A stretch of 64,000 nucleotides of DNA, taken from the NCBI RefSeq assembly GCF_030272615.1, contig NC_081406.1, positions 189,933,391 through 189,997,390 on the forward strand, written 5' to 3'. The translations under genes and the position numbers were made by a program. Position 1 is the first letter of the stretch; every line of letters starts with the position of its first letter. Positions 47,628-60,500 of this stretch are shown here, piece by piece. The DNA comes from Cryptomeria japonica. Its lineage: Eukaryota; Streptophyta; Pinopsida; Cupressales; Cupressaceae. The notes under the pieces were generated by a model. The model was not told where the DNA came from. It saw only the letters and a program-made list of their open reading frames with translations, and ran no database searches.

Positions 47628-48350
47628 ATTTTATGAGCATTGTTAGTTGGAGATGAAAAAAAATGAATATGGTTGAAATTTTTATTTAAAAAGAATTAAT
47701 AAGTGGTGACTCGCATGTGAGGTCATAATTTACTTGAGAATTATTTATTTCCTCAATATTCTAATTGAGCACATGGTGTAGGAGAAATAAGAAGATTCTA
47801 GAAACGAATTTCAAATTCGAATTTTACATGGTCAAATGTAACCGCCACTATGACGAGTTGTAAGAAATATGTCTTGCATGAAAGAATTTCAAATTCAAAT
47901 TTAATATACATGTAAACCCCCCACTTTTGCATGAAAATTATTTTGGAAAAGAATTTCTAAATCCATTAATTTCTCTTGTAGTGGGAAAATGACTCTCTTT
48001 TCTATTTAATGAATTCTAGATTTTCAAAAGGGTTCATTGTTTTGATAGAAAGGTAATTCTTGAATTTTGGCAAATCATGCTAGTTGTAGAAGGATTTTGG
48101 TAGACATATTGTATTGTAGGAGATAGGAATTTTTTTCAAGGGATTTGGAGGAAATCTATACTAGATTTGGAGGAGAAGGATTAAAGGAAGATAGCTAAGC
48201 AACAAAGAGTTGATTCAACAACAACATATTTACTCTTCTAGCAGATCCAGGTTCCTCCTCTCCTATCACATGATTTCCTTTCAAAAATAGGGTGGGGATT
48301 CATATTTGTATGTGTATTTCTTTTGATATTTTATTTAAATCTAAAAAAGG

Positions 48351-48638
48351 TTTTATTTTTATTTTTTAAAAATAATGCATGGTAAACTTTTTAACGTGAC
48401 CGGCTACACAGGCATGACACGCCCTTCGGCTACACATGAAACACTTTTGACCCGGAGCTATGAACCGGTGAGGCCACAATCGGGGGACCTCATCCCCACA
48501 CTTTACTTGTTCAAACCCACGAGCACAATGACCCAACGAAGACACAAGACATGTGAGCACAATGGCCCAACAGGGGTTTGATCCTTGGTGGCCACTTCAC
48601 CAACGAATGTTTTAACTGCGACACTACATTTCCGAATA
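48351..48638 (-). mobile_element. tRNA-derived SINE (SINE 2)
   Basis: Flanked by the 10-bp repeat CTAAAAAAGG (48341-48350 and 48639-48648). On the minus strand it starts near AGTATTCGGAAATG, has a B-box-like GGATCAAACCCC (plus 48573-48584), and ends in an A-rich tail (AAAAAATAAAAATAAAA). The part around CCGGTTCATAGCTCC and GTCAAAAGTGTTT is shared with SINE 1, but this copy is 288 bp and carries extra internal sequence with a repeated GTGCTC/TTGGG word. Confidence 0.75.
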
Positions 48639-51600
48639 CTAAAAAAGGGGGGTTGGATTAACAAGTAGAAATCACATTTTTTTTTCAAAGAAATCTCTTC
48701 TTGTAGTTTCCAAATTTTTGATAGATTAAAGCAATATGCATGTATTAAAATTATATTTTACAAAGAAACCCCCTCTTGTAGTTTTTAGATTTTTGATAGA
48801 TTAAATCAATATGCATGTATGAAATAAAAGTAAGTTAGGAGATTTATTTTTAAAATAATAGAATGAGAATATTATTTAACCAATCCTCTTCATATTTCAA
48901 AAATTAGATTAATAAAATGAAGTATATATTAGGATAAAATAAATAATGTGAACAAATATTTCTTTTGTCAAAGTAATTTAAAAATCATAATAGGGAAACA
49001 AAAAAATAAAATATATTTATCTATGTGTGCATTTATTGTAATATGAAATATCCAAAGTTTATCAAGTGTTTAATTAAAGGGTTTATTAGGTGGTTAATTA
49101 GAGTTGGTTTTTAATTTCTTTTAAAACTTCCAAATGTAGGCCGAAACGGGGAGGGGCAACAAAAAAAAACCCCACCTACAGATCTGCTACAAACCATAAT
49201 TTCCATTGATCTTTGCCCTACCATTGCCCAGTGAACCAACAAGAAATCTCATCTGAGGATGTGGGGCTGCACAAAAGACTACTTAAATTTATACCAGAAG
49301 GTATTTGGCCAATACTGAACGCTGTCCCCAAGCAATGGATCCGTTCCATTTCTATTATTATTTTTGACCCAATACTGTTGATCAACCATATGTACCTGAG
49401 CTATTGGTGAGAATAGAGAACACGCCAGCCCTGCTTTAAGCAAATAATATTTCATTAATATTCCTCAGAGCCTTGTGATCAATGTGAAGTTCCTTAGTGT
49501 ATTTTATTTTTATTTTTTTTTCCAAATTCGTTGCCTTCACATGATGTTATTACTTTTATTTGGCATCCCCTTCTGCATAGTATTTGACTACAAAATCTTT
49601 TATTTGGCATCTCCTTCTGCATAGTATCCGTGACTGCAAAATGTACAATAGATTCATTAAATGGTAAATGCAGATATCTTTTATCTTAAGAATTCTTTAT
49701 ATATATATTCATTTAGTTAGAAAAAAGATTTATACTATTTTATAAGGTAAATAATCAATAATAATAGAATTATTTCTATGTTAAATTTGTAATTTTGGTT
49801 TCACAAAATAGAATGTAAATATAATTTATATTATTTTATAAAATGATTGGTGAATGATAATAGAGTTATTTTAAAATGTGATTTGACTTCACAAAATTGG
49901 AAATGAGATTGATTTTTGTTTTTGTTTTTCCTATAAAATAGTTAAGAGATTATGACATAATCATTTCTATTGTTTAATTGATTTTGTTATGGAAACCTTC
50001 TTGCTTTATTCATTATACCATAAAGAGTTAAAGGATAATAATAATAATAAAAATATATATATTAAAAAAAAGTGGTTGTGTTTTATGAAGTGGATTCATA
50101 TTAACCCATTATCATCCTAAATTTTATTAAACCTAAAAAAAATTGAATACCAATTACTTATTAGCCTAATATTTAAATTTACTTGATCTAATATTAATTT
50201 ATATTTAAGTTCACCCAATATTGAAATTTTTTTATTTGTATTATTAAAATTAATTTGAACATTGGGTAATTTTCTTTTAAGAAAAAATAAAATATAAATA
50301 TACTTATTATTGGAATTAATTTATAACTTGGGGCATTTAAATGTTTTTTTCCTTAATAGTTGAAACTTATTATATTATTAGGATGTATTTATTAATTAAA
50401 AGAGGTTTTGCTTTAGTGGATAAGAAAATTGATTATTAATTATATTAAGTTGTAATTAATCTTTTAAGAGAAGTATAATGAACCTAACTCATGCCAAAGG
50501 GTCACCTATTAGAGTTCTATTGAGGTTTTGAAGGGATAAATATTGTATAAGGCAAAGAGTCAATTAACACATATGGCATTTCATTAGATAATCAAACATT
50601 AAGAAACCTACTATCTAAAATTAATCTTTCTTAGGATGTAGATATAACAATTAAATCTTCTTATTAAATAGATTAGTTTGACTTAGGAAAACAAAAGATA
50701 GGAAAATGATACTTCATCAATGATACACTTATTCTATAGTACCGGTTCTTTTCCATCAAGTATCACTATTTAGTCTCAATTAATAATAAATGGAAATACC
50801 CTGTTGTATACTTCAAAAATTAGTGCAAGTGTTAAGGGTTAAAAGAATTTACCTCCCAAGTAATTTTGTGTTTAGTTACACACATTTTGTATTTCAAGAA
50901 ATATGAAGTAATGTTTAGCTAAAGTTTCCTCAATTCAAGAAGTTGGATATATTTGTTTTTGCAAGGTTAAAATTCATGATATAGAGTATACAAGACATTT
51001 GAGAATAATCAATTGATGAATAGTTAAAGATATATAAGAATAGTAAAGGCGAAATTACATTTATGTCGCAAAGTATTTAGTATAGAATTTAATTACATTT
51101 AAATTTGGAGATAAGTTGCATGATATAATCTATTTTGTAAGAACATTAGTATTAATTAGTGTTAACAATCTCCTTAGTCTTGTTGAATCAAGGGACTTAA
51201 ATTTATAGATAAAAATCATCTAAATAGTTAAGATTTAATGGGTTATTAGCATTTTTATTTTATTATAAATTATTAATTTCTATTGCAATAATCGTCAATT
51301 TAAATTAAATATTGATCAAAATTGTCTTATTCCTTGGTTCCCTTAATCAATTGTTTATTCAAATAAACAAATCAATATTTGATTTTAATTTGTCCTCATT
51401 TTAGAAATTGAACATTTGTTAATCTTTCATGTAAGTTGTCATTTTTTGCAAGTTACACAAGTTACGCATTTATTGTATCATGCAAGTTACTTATTTATTA
51501 TTATCATGCAAGTTATTTTTAAGAAGTTAGATATAATGGTCCTCACAATTTGAATACTAATCTTCTAGTAGGAAATGGGTTGGCATTTTCAAGAGGTTCC

Positions 51601-52712
51601 TCATTTCATAGAATTTATTTATTTTCAAGTCTTTGCAATAATGATCTCAATTTCAAGTTGCACTAAGATAATGTTTATTTAAGTTTTTAGTAGCATAATA
51701 GTTTCATTTCATAGTGTTTCTTAAGCTTCATAAGTAATTGGATAGATAACTAAACAAGAGGTGATGGAAACAAAAACCTTGTAGTGTTTAGTATCTATGG
51801 TGCCTCTGGGTCATGCTTACGGGTAATGTTGTCGTGTTGAACTACTCCACTTAACGCCTAATAAAGTTGCAACAACAATGTCTGTGGCATCGTCCCTATA
51901 AATCGTCAAGGAGTAATAAGGGTCATATGGAAGTTAAAATCCAAGGGGCATGTAATCCCCCTTGGATCAATAATCTAAAAAGATTAATTTTTAAATGAAT
52001 TTACATCCGATCAGTTGAACTTTAGAAAACCCCATTAGGGTTTGGATGTGTGTGAAGATCTTAGAAATTTATTTATTTATTTTGATGAATTCAACAGATG
52101 ATAATGGATTAAGGGTGTTAAAATAGGACTTAGTTATCTTAGGCCACAAGCGGAAGGCCACGTTGAGCCTTTTTGCTATAGAGATACCATCGTGGGTAGC
52201 AATCATAGAGAAACTGTCTGGGACATTGACCCTAGAAAGGGTTGTGTACCCACCATACAATTTACATTAAACCATAGTTTAGAAACTAGAACTACATACT
52301 TTATACCTTGATCTTGTGTCGAAACGGGTATGTAGGCAGTTTAGGGACGGAGTTATCCCTTGTACTCGGGTGTTCGGGGATGGGGATTATGTTTTGGTTA
52401 TGGGTGAGTAGATGGTGTTCTGAAGTTCCTTAATTCCCTCAGTTAAAGGGTACAGATCATGCTAATTGGAAGATTAAAATTAATTCAATGCATACTCAAA
52501 AGGAATTTCGGTTGGATTCGCTTGACCTCCCGAGGCTTTAGGCCGAATTCTGAGGTGGAGTTCAAACTTGTTTAATTATTTCCTTATACTCCTAAAGATG
52601 ACGACCTCAGTGCATTCCTAGTAGGGGAGTGTAGTCTTTAGAGAGTGGCTCAGGACCCAGATGGTCTCGATGAGTCTAAAGTCTCTGGCTAGAGCATATC
52701 TTATTTTTATGA

Positions 52713-52920
52713 ATAGATGCCTACCCTGTTTGGGTAGATTCCTATCCCAGATTGGATAGATGAAACCTCATGTCTTGTATGGATAGATGTCTAACCCGTA
52801 TGGCTAGATGTCTAACCCGTATGGTTAGATGCCTAGTCCTGTATGGATAGATGCCTAACCCATATGGTTAGATGCCTAACCCATATGGTTAGATGTCTAT
52901 CCCCATTTAGATAGATGTAC
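52713..52920. repeat. 21-bp minisatellite
   Basis: About nine or ten imperfect copies of TAGATGCCTAACCCATATGGT, varying at the CCC/TAT positions, near the right end of the 5.5 kb insertion. Confidence 0.9.
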
Positions 52921-53032
52921 CCGAGTATGTGATTGAATCAAACATAATTAAGAATAAGTAAGAACAAGAAATCAATATTTATAAAAAAAAAAATCAGTTA
53001 AAATTTTGGGTTAATTTAAGTGGTTTATTACA

Positions 53033-54228
53033 CTTACAAGAAGTCTCATTGACTTATAAAAGAATTTTGACAACAATCCGTATTACATGAACTGTGAAAA
53101 TAGCATCTCCATATGCCTAGGTATAGTTCTGGTTAATCTCACTATCAGATCTTCTCTGCAACACACTCCTTCACATACTTCACACAAATTCCCTGCTATT
53201 GAATTATTGATACAATATTTGCACATAGAATCATATCTCTCAGTGATTATTACATTCATTTATACAAGTCATCAACCTCTATTTCAAGATCAATTAAACC
53301 CTCAATACAAATTACAAAATAAAAACCTACATGCTACAACAATGCATGCGAACCAAAAAAATGTCGGCTAAGACATGGTCTAGGCCCAAATAAATACCGC
53401 AAATATGCAACACCTCCAACAATTACGCCTCGATCATTTGCAACACACTACAACCACCAAGAATGTCACATAACATGAAGAACATCACCAGACAAAGAAA
53501 ATCTTCAATAATGTGCACAATAATCAATGTGGACCACCAATACACATAGAAAATGATCTAAAGATATTCACAAGCAACATGAATCACACCACAACGACTG
53601 CAACAACTCAGATCACTAGGGGTTGTGGATTCTCTCCGCAAGGGACTAATCTCACCTCAACTTGCCCCTTCCTCGACCCCAACCTGGCAATAAAGTAAGT
53701 CCAAGGTAAGACGAGTTGGGCGCTAAGTTGGGTCGTGGGGATACCCCTGTCATTACCAAAACAAAAAACAAAAAAAAAACTCGGATCACTAGAGTCATCA
53801 TCATCTCACTACTAGAGCTCAAGAACACCAACATAATCGACTGTCAACTTGAAATATTCGCTTGTGGATTTCCAAATCATTGACCAATCGAATTGAGGAC
53901 ACACATCAATGTCCAAAACACATCCCATACATCCGCAACTAAAGATATAGCAATTCCAAAGAAATTTGGAGTACAAACCAGAATATTGAATAACACGAAC
54001 AACTGAATAGCATCCTCAATACCCAACCTCATAACTCGATCAAAACATCATGCAGACCTCTGCAAATGGGAATGAACCATCTACAAACAATATATCAGAA
54101 ACCCTTTAATTTGCATCAACTCATTTGCAATACACAAGCTAAACCAACTCATTCAACCAAATTGCAACACTGGAATACACAGAAGAATATGTTGACATCA
54201 ATGACAACACATCAACCAATGTCCAAGA
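53033..54228 (-). repeat. 5' LTR of element F, segment 3
   Basis: Remainder of the F LTR from CTTACAAGAAGTCTC to GTCCAAGA, where CCAACA has become CCAAGA, followed at once by the target duplication ACTAA. It is interrupted by the poly(A) retroposon at 53620-53777. ORFs here are shadows. Confidence 0.92.
53620..53777 (+). mobile_element. Poly(A) retroposon (SINE 4), 158 bp
   Basis: Absent from the other F LTR (compare 32390-32400). Flanked by a 15-bp target duplication with one mismatch (AACTCAGATCACTAG at 53605-53619, AACTCGGATCACTAG at 53778-53792). It ends in an A-rich tail of ACAAAAAACAAAAA type. The body is GC-richer than its surroundings and starts GGGTTGTGGATTCTC. GGATTCTCTCC may be a worn B box, so the copy may be 5'-truncated. 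It is not similar to SINEs 1-3. Confidence 0.85.
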
Positions 54229-55937
54229 ACTAATAGTTGATACATACATTAGTTATAGTTTACTAAATTGAGGCTTTTGTTTTGAGAAGTAATTATTCTT
54301 TTGTTCTAAGAAGAAGTAGAGTTAAAGTTTAGGAATAATATTTATCCTCCTTGGTCTATATTTAATTATTTTATTTTGTGTTATGTATAATTTACAAGAT
54401 CTTTCTATTAATGTTGTTGTTATAGTTAATTACTTGAATATTTAAGATAGTGAATTGAATAGTTATTAAACAACATTTGTTCCTCTTTTCATTGAAACAT
54501 ACTATGAGTAATCTTTTCTTAGGTTTTTCTTTAGACTATGTAATATTAGTGACGGTAAAATAATAAGCTGATAGGGTAATTATCAATGAAATGTTAGTTA
54601 ATGAAAGGTTTATTTCCAATGGAAGCTAAGAGTTTAACCTATTAGATGTGAATTTGAGGTGTAGATCACAATGTTTGTTGAAATAATATATCTAATTTAA
54701 AATACTCTGACATTTTTTTAGGATATAAAAAAATTTGACTACTTGAACCTTGATGTTGAATTATGCTTATTTAGGTTATCATTAACTAGTTTTAGTATAC
54801 GAATGTATATGCATATATGTACATATAAATATACATGTGATATACCTTCTTTTATTAATATTGCATAATCTTTAATTGATGAAATTTCCATTAATTCTAC
54901 TATAAGTCTATATGCTCATTGAGAAGTGAATTTCATTATCATTGCATTAGAAACACGATGATTTATGAACATTCATACTAGAATTTTAACTTGCACTTTT
55001 AACATATAGACTACTTGTTGCATGAATGATAACATCTTGCATAGTATCGTTGCTCACATTATTAGAGTAGGAGAACCTTGTAGTAGATTTGTAATGGTGT
55101 TCATATGTGTGAGAAAATAAATATAAACATGCTCCTTTATGCTCTTTGTGATCATGTATGCATTTATGTGCTCTTGTATATTCATTCTAATTGGAGAATT
55201 CTTGGAATATTTTGGAACTCATGATAAGTTACTATGTTTGAGATGGATCTTGAATAATTGAATTGATGCTAATTAAATAAGTAAATATGCTATCTTAGAA
55301 TACCACATAATTTCATTACTCTTGCCAGTATTAGTTTGATAGTCTTCCTTGTGCTATGTTGGGTATCTTTCATATCATGAAAGATTTTAGAGAAGTTTAA
55401 ATACTTTGTGGTAGGGTGGAAACATGCTCTAGAAATGTTCTTGCTCGCAGTGTACTTTAAGGAGATAAATCCTAGGAGTTCCTATCAGGAAGGTCTTCAT
55501 AATTTGTTCATATGTATTCACTATATTGACCTAATGGTCTATTGTAAAGGACTATATTTCTCTATTCATGTATCTATGTAATTATCACGTCTCTAATCTT
55601 GTAAATTTGAACATGCGTCTTTAATTTATGCTATTTTGTTTATGTTTTGTGAATTATGTAAAAATATAATTATGGAGGTCCTTACATCTTACTCCACTTC
55701 GTTGTTTCCTCATTATGATCAAGTCAATGTATTAGTAGAATTCATTGATTAAGAATATATCCAAACTCTTTTCCTATCCACTAATTCTACCCACCTTGTA
55801 CTTTCTTTTTCTATCTATTTCCAATTGACCAAGCATTACATTCAATTGCTAATTCATTGTTCATTCAATAAAGTATACTAAACCACATCAACTATCAATG
55901 CCTAGTTTAGAAACCCAATAAGTCTAAGACTTAACCA

Positions 55938-56109
55938 TTATTTTTATTTATTTATTTATTAATTTTTTTTTTTGATAGGTAATGGGCCGAAGATGATAAG
56001 GTATACATACCCTACCCCCTTGTGAGATTTGAACTTGTGACCTCACTTTCAAGAGCACAAGTTCTCCACCACCAGGCCAACTCTGGTTGTACATTATATA
56101 CCCATATTG
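55938..56109 (-). mobile_element. tRNA-derived SINE (SINE 3)
   Basis: On the minus strand it has an A-box-like GTTGGCCTGGTGGTGGAG (plus 56063-56080) and a B-box-like AGTTCAAATCTC (plus 56023-56034), spaced as in tRNA-derived SINEs. It ends in a long A-rich tail (AAAAAAAAAAATTAATAAA). The flanks share TTAACCA (55931-55937 and 56110-56116), a possible short target duplication. The minus ORF at 56012-56242 is a by-product. It resembles tRNA-type plant SINEs in general rather than SINE 1/2 closely. Confidence 0.75.
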
Positions 56110-56373
56110 TTAACCAACATGATCCAAAACACATCAAACCTAAATAGGCCATACAATTCAAAAAATGTCTATGAAGCGAACTAAAAAGAAGGGACGAGAC
56201 ATTTATTAAATAGATTAAAAACCAAAACACATTGTTTGTCATTGCTCTTTAGTTTGTTGCATAGACGATTTCCACAATTCATTACTAAGACGAATCTCCT
56301 AAGAGTTATAATAAGTTTACATAAGGGTGAACCTTACATAATGTTTCTATATTAAAAACCAACAAAACTAGGG

Positions 56374-56595
56374 TGTTGATCCTTTAGACAAAATGACCTA
56401 CTTCAACAACCCAAGACCTTACATAATGTTACATACTCACACCACCTTATTAATTTCAAAAAAACATTTTTACATAATATTACGTGTTGATCCTTTAGAC
56501 AAAATGGCCTACTTCAACAACCCAAGACCTTACATAATGTTACATACTCACACCACCTTATTAATTTCAAAAAAACATTTTTACATAATATTACT
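56374..56595 (+). repeat. 111-bp tandem duplication
   Basis: Copies at 56374-56484 and 56485-56595, each starting TGTTGATCCTTTAGAC, identical but for about one base. This explains the internally repeated 69-residue ORF, which is not a gene. Confidence 0.93.
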
Positions 56596-57557
56596 ATCTT
56601 AACACTTAAATTTAAAATAATCTATATTTGTTTAGGTTTATTTACCATAGCTAATTTGTAAAAAAACTTTAAAATTAAAAAATAAAATAAAAATGTTTCT
56701 TTTCTATAAGAAAGCTAAAACATGAATAATACCCTTAAAAAATTTCTTAAACTATTTTTATTATATTTAAAAGAAAACAAAAGATTATTTAACTATCTAT
56801 ATCTTTTAAATAACCACTGAAACCAAAATCAATTAAAAAATATTAAAGTGTAAATAAACTCGAAGGTCAAGCTAAAACCAGTTTAAATATTACTACAAAT
56901 ATAATTATTCATGGTAAAATAGTCATTCCGTTTGCCCCATAGATAAACAAGATCCTAAATATTCACCCAAGATTTTGAACCATCATTACCATTATCATCT
57001 TTTTAATCTTATATTGTCATAAAATATAAATTTATTTTACATCAATATTTTAAATCGAGCTTACCAAAAGTACCCATTCACAGTAAATAAAATGTTGTGG
57101 TGGAAGAGTGCATCTGAGAATCTAAATGGAAGTAGGCTTAACCGTCATATAATCCTGACAACCCAAATAAGAAGAAAAAAATCAATATCACAATCAGTAC
57201 AAAATCTGACAATTTTCAATTTTCACATGTGAAGGAGATATATAATATAGCCTCGGCTATTTGACATTAAAACAACCATCAGACTGTCCATGTGATGGTC
57301 AGTAGAATACAATAAATCCTCGCATGTACCAATGCACATTGAGTAATACAAATATACATGGCAAAACAAGCTCCCAACTAACAGAATACATTCTTACAGC
57401 TGTTATCTTCAAAGTAGGGTACTGTTACAAACTAAAAAATATATGGGAGATGGAGATACTACAGTGGGTTGATGATGTAATGCTTCGGGCTTTCATCTTA
57501 TAATATATGGCCTGATTCACTTTCTCCATTGGTGGTGATCATCTCTATTACCAGCAT

Positions 57558-60500
57558 TTAAGTTGATTGCATTATTTGCAGACTGCATTCATGGTGATGA
57601 AACTGGTGAGCATCTTTAGTATTTCCACTGCTTTTCCTTCTGGGCATGGCTTCACCCAACATGGTGACCACATCTCTCATGGAAGGCCTGTCCCTTGGGA
57701 TGCTGCTGGTGCACAACAAAGCAATCCTCAGCACTAAAATCATCTCCTCTTTTACAGAATTGGAGGAGCCTGCAACATTGGGATCTAAGGCCTGTTCCAT
57801 ACCATCCTTAACTCCATGTTTGGATCTCACCCACTCTACAATGTTCATTCCCTCTCCAAATTCAAGAGGCTCAATTGGCCTCTTGCCTGTCAGAAGCTCC
57901 ATTAAGACCACCCCAAAACTGTATATATCACTCTTCTCATCTACCTTCAATGTGTATGCATATTCTGCAATGCCAACAGCAATGATTTGGACATTAGCAT
58001 CTTCACACTACTGTAAAACAAAAAACTCCATTTATGTACTTGGACTGTGCAGACCCTTTTGCAGGGTATGTAGAGCTGAGGCTATTGGGATTATTACAGT
58101 TTTGGAGTGTTTGACCAACACAGATGAGGCAATTGGGTTTTTATGGTTTTACAGAATTGGGTATTAAAATGCAGAAGTTTTTGGTTTAAATTGTGTATGG
58201 TCTTTTTTCTCAACTTTTCCGATCACACTGAGTGGTCCATCATCAGAAAAAGGAAAGCAATCCATTAATGTGATGCGAAGCATAGAATTAAAAAACATAC
58301 AAAGTTTAAACCAAAAGCTTTTACATCTTAATGTAATAAATGGTAAAAAATTAATGCTAACTAAAACTGAATACTGACTACTCATGTGATTAGGAGTAAC
58401 CGAGAAACATTAGAAGACAAAGTAAAAGACCTGGTATAAGTCCCTATACCTACAATTTCTGGTGATTACATTTATATATAATATAACTTCCTTCTTAATT
58501 ATTTATTTGTTCTTATATCCATGATTTATAATATAACTTCCTTCTTAATTATTTATTTGTTCTCATACCCATAATTTTTAATGACTACATTTATATATAT
58601 CATATAGCATCTTCTTAGTCATTTACTAGTATATTCTAATTTACTTATCTCAATGTAGAAATGGTCATCCAGCCATCAGGATTCACCATCACATTGACAA
58701 TTGTATGTTATATAACAAAAGTTTTGACTTCTCATCAATAAAGACTGTTGTTATTCATTTGAGGCATGGTAGAGTGAACAAGTTAGAAATGATCCTCATT
58801 GATGAGAAACTTCAGTTATGTTACATCCAGTCATGAATGTCATGATGCATCCTGATTGCTAGATAATCATTTCCTCCTAATCCATATTCCCCATACCCAC
58901 AATTTCTGGCGTCTACATTTATATTTAATATAACCTATTCTTGAACTCGAATTTTACCTGTCCCAGTACCACTACATCTCCTAGTAACTATAATATTGGG
59001 GTTTTGGCTTTGCAGTTTGTAGGACTGAGGTGATTGAGCCACACAGAAATGAGGCTATTGGACTTGTATAGATTTTTCAAGATTGGGGTAATTTCTCCAG
59101 CGATCAGGTATAATACTTGAGTTGCTGGTATCACCTATGGTCCATGGTCATTGGGGGCTAACCCCATGTGACTGAGATCATTTGCTGACATAATGTCTGT
59201 GGGGAACTTCTAAAACAGCCAAGATGAGTAGGGACAGGTTATAAACACTGGTTAACTCAAAATCAAAATTGCTAGAGAACATACTAACCTGGAGCAATGT
59301 AACCGTAGGAGCCAGTAACAGTTGACATTGGTTCATTGTTCTCGACGAGCTTTGCCACTCCAAAGTCAGCAAGGCGGGCATTAAGATTGGAGTCAAGGAG
59401 AATATTGTTTGATTTGACATCTCTGTGTACAACCAAGGGAAAACAATCATGGTGAAGATAGCATAATCCCTGGGCGATCCCCACAGCAATATTATATCTT
59501 GTAACCCAATCTGCCAACATGTTGTTTTGTGAGGCTTCCTTTCCGTGCAAGGCTTCTGCCAGGCTACCATTTGGCATGTACTCGTAGATGAGCATTGGGT
59601 TTACATTGTTGTAACAGTAGGCCAACAATCTCACTATATTTCTATGTCTCAACGTTCCCAAGACATCTGCCTCTGCATGGAAGCTTGGGTCTTTGTAATC
59701 TTTGGCATGTTCATGGCTTCTCCAAAGCTTTTTCACTGCAACGATCTCACCGCTGGGCATCTCTGCCTTGTAAACGGTTCCTGTTCCACCTATTCCTATG
59801 ATGTTGCTTTCCTTTATGCAGGCCAGTATGTCTGTGCTTGTGAAACTTAGTCTCTGAAATGCAGTCAGCCGCCATGGCCATTCATCACTGAGATAGATGT
59901 TGTCCTTGAATCTGATATTCCTGCAAAGAACCCCATCTTGAAATTTCCTGTAAAACAAATGCACCCCTACAAGTAAAATTGCCAGAGAAACTGCAAATAT
60001 GATTCCAACTATCAGGACCAGTGATGTAGGTCCCTTCTTAGGTACATTGGGTGATTGCCCACTCATGTTGTCAGTAATGAAACAAGGATTGGGCAAAACT
60101 CCCCCACACAGTCCTGGATTCCCTGCTAAAGCATCTGGATTCAGAGACTTGAATATTCCTTCCCTTGGGAGTGGGCCAGAAAGATCATTGTGGGACACAT
60201 TGAAGATCTCCAGGGCTGTGGAATTACCAAATGCAGGGGATATCATGCCGGATAGAGAGTTTTCAGAGAGGTCTAGCATGGCTAAAACGGGCAGTGAGGC
60301 AAGCTCTGGAGGGATGAGTCCACTCAATTCATTTTGTCTCAAATCTAGCCTTAGAAGCCTGTTGCACATCTTAAGGCTACTGGGAATTGTACCTGAAAGA
60401 TAATTCTTAGACAAGTCAAGCACTGACAAGCTTGGGCATTCTCCAAAATCAGTAGGAATTCTACCAACTAACTTGTTGTTGGAAGCATAAAAGCTCTGCA

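Larger units (their letters stand above)
47550..53032. mobile_element. 5.5 kb non-coding insertion in the LTR of F, probable very long solo LTR
   Basis: Flanked by the 5-bp direct repeat CTTAC (47545-47549 and 53033-53037); F LTR sequence resumes directly after it. It begins TATCATAACCC and ends TTATTACA, close to TG...CA with one changed base. No polyprotein motif was found on either strand. It contains an (ACT)n tract, a SINE (48351-48638) and a 21-bp minisatellite near one end. A giant Ty3/gypsy-type solo LTR fits best; the family is unknown. Confidence 0.7.
31476..54228 (-). mobile_element. Ty1/copia retrotransposon F, hosting nested insertions
   Basis: The outer flanks carry the 5-bp target duplication ACTAA (31471-31475 and 54229-54233), so both ends belong to one insertion. 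Minus-strand order: 5' LTR (in three pieces: 42133-42310, 47384-47549, 53033-54228), primer site, gag, protease, integrase, RT, RNase H, 3' LTR (31476-32833). Interruptions are 38011-41937 in gag, and 42311-47383, 47550-53032 and 53620-53777 in the 5' LTR. The 3' side carries a 906-bp tandem duplication. Subtracting these leaves about 7.2 kb. The pieces of the split LTR sum to nearly the intact LTR length (1,358 bp). Confidence 0.93.
54234..57557. other. Intergenic DNA between element F and the receptor kinase gene
   Basis: AT-rich, with no coding apart from the separately listed SINE and tandem repeat. This is the downstream side of the receptor kinase gene, so its 3' UTR lies at the right end of this stretch. 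No convincing AATAAA was seen close to the stop codon on the minus strand. Confidence 0.5.

Noticed and set aside
55980-56100. A tRNA gene
   Set aside because: Only A- and B-box similarity with a poly(A) tail; no cloverleaf or anticodon arm could be fitted, so a SINE is more likely.
56012-56242. 76-residue minus-strand ORF
   Set aside because: Overlaps SINE 3; the translation is not conserved-looking.
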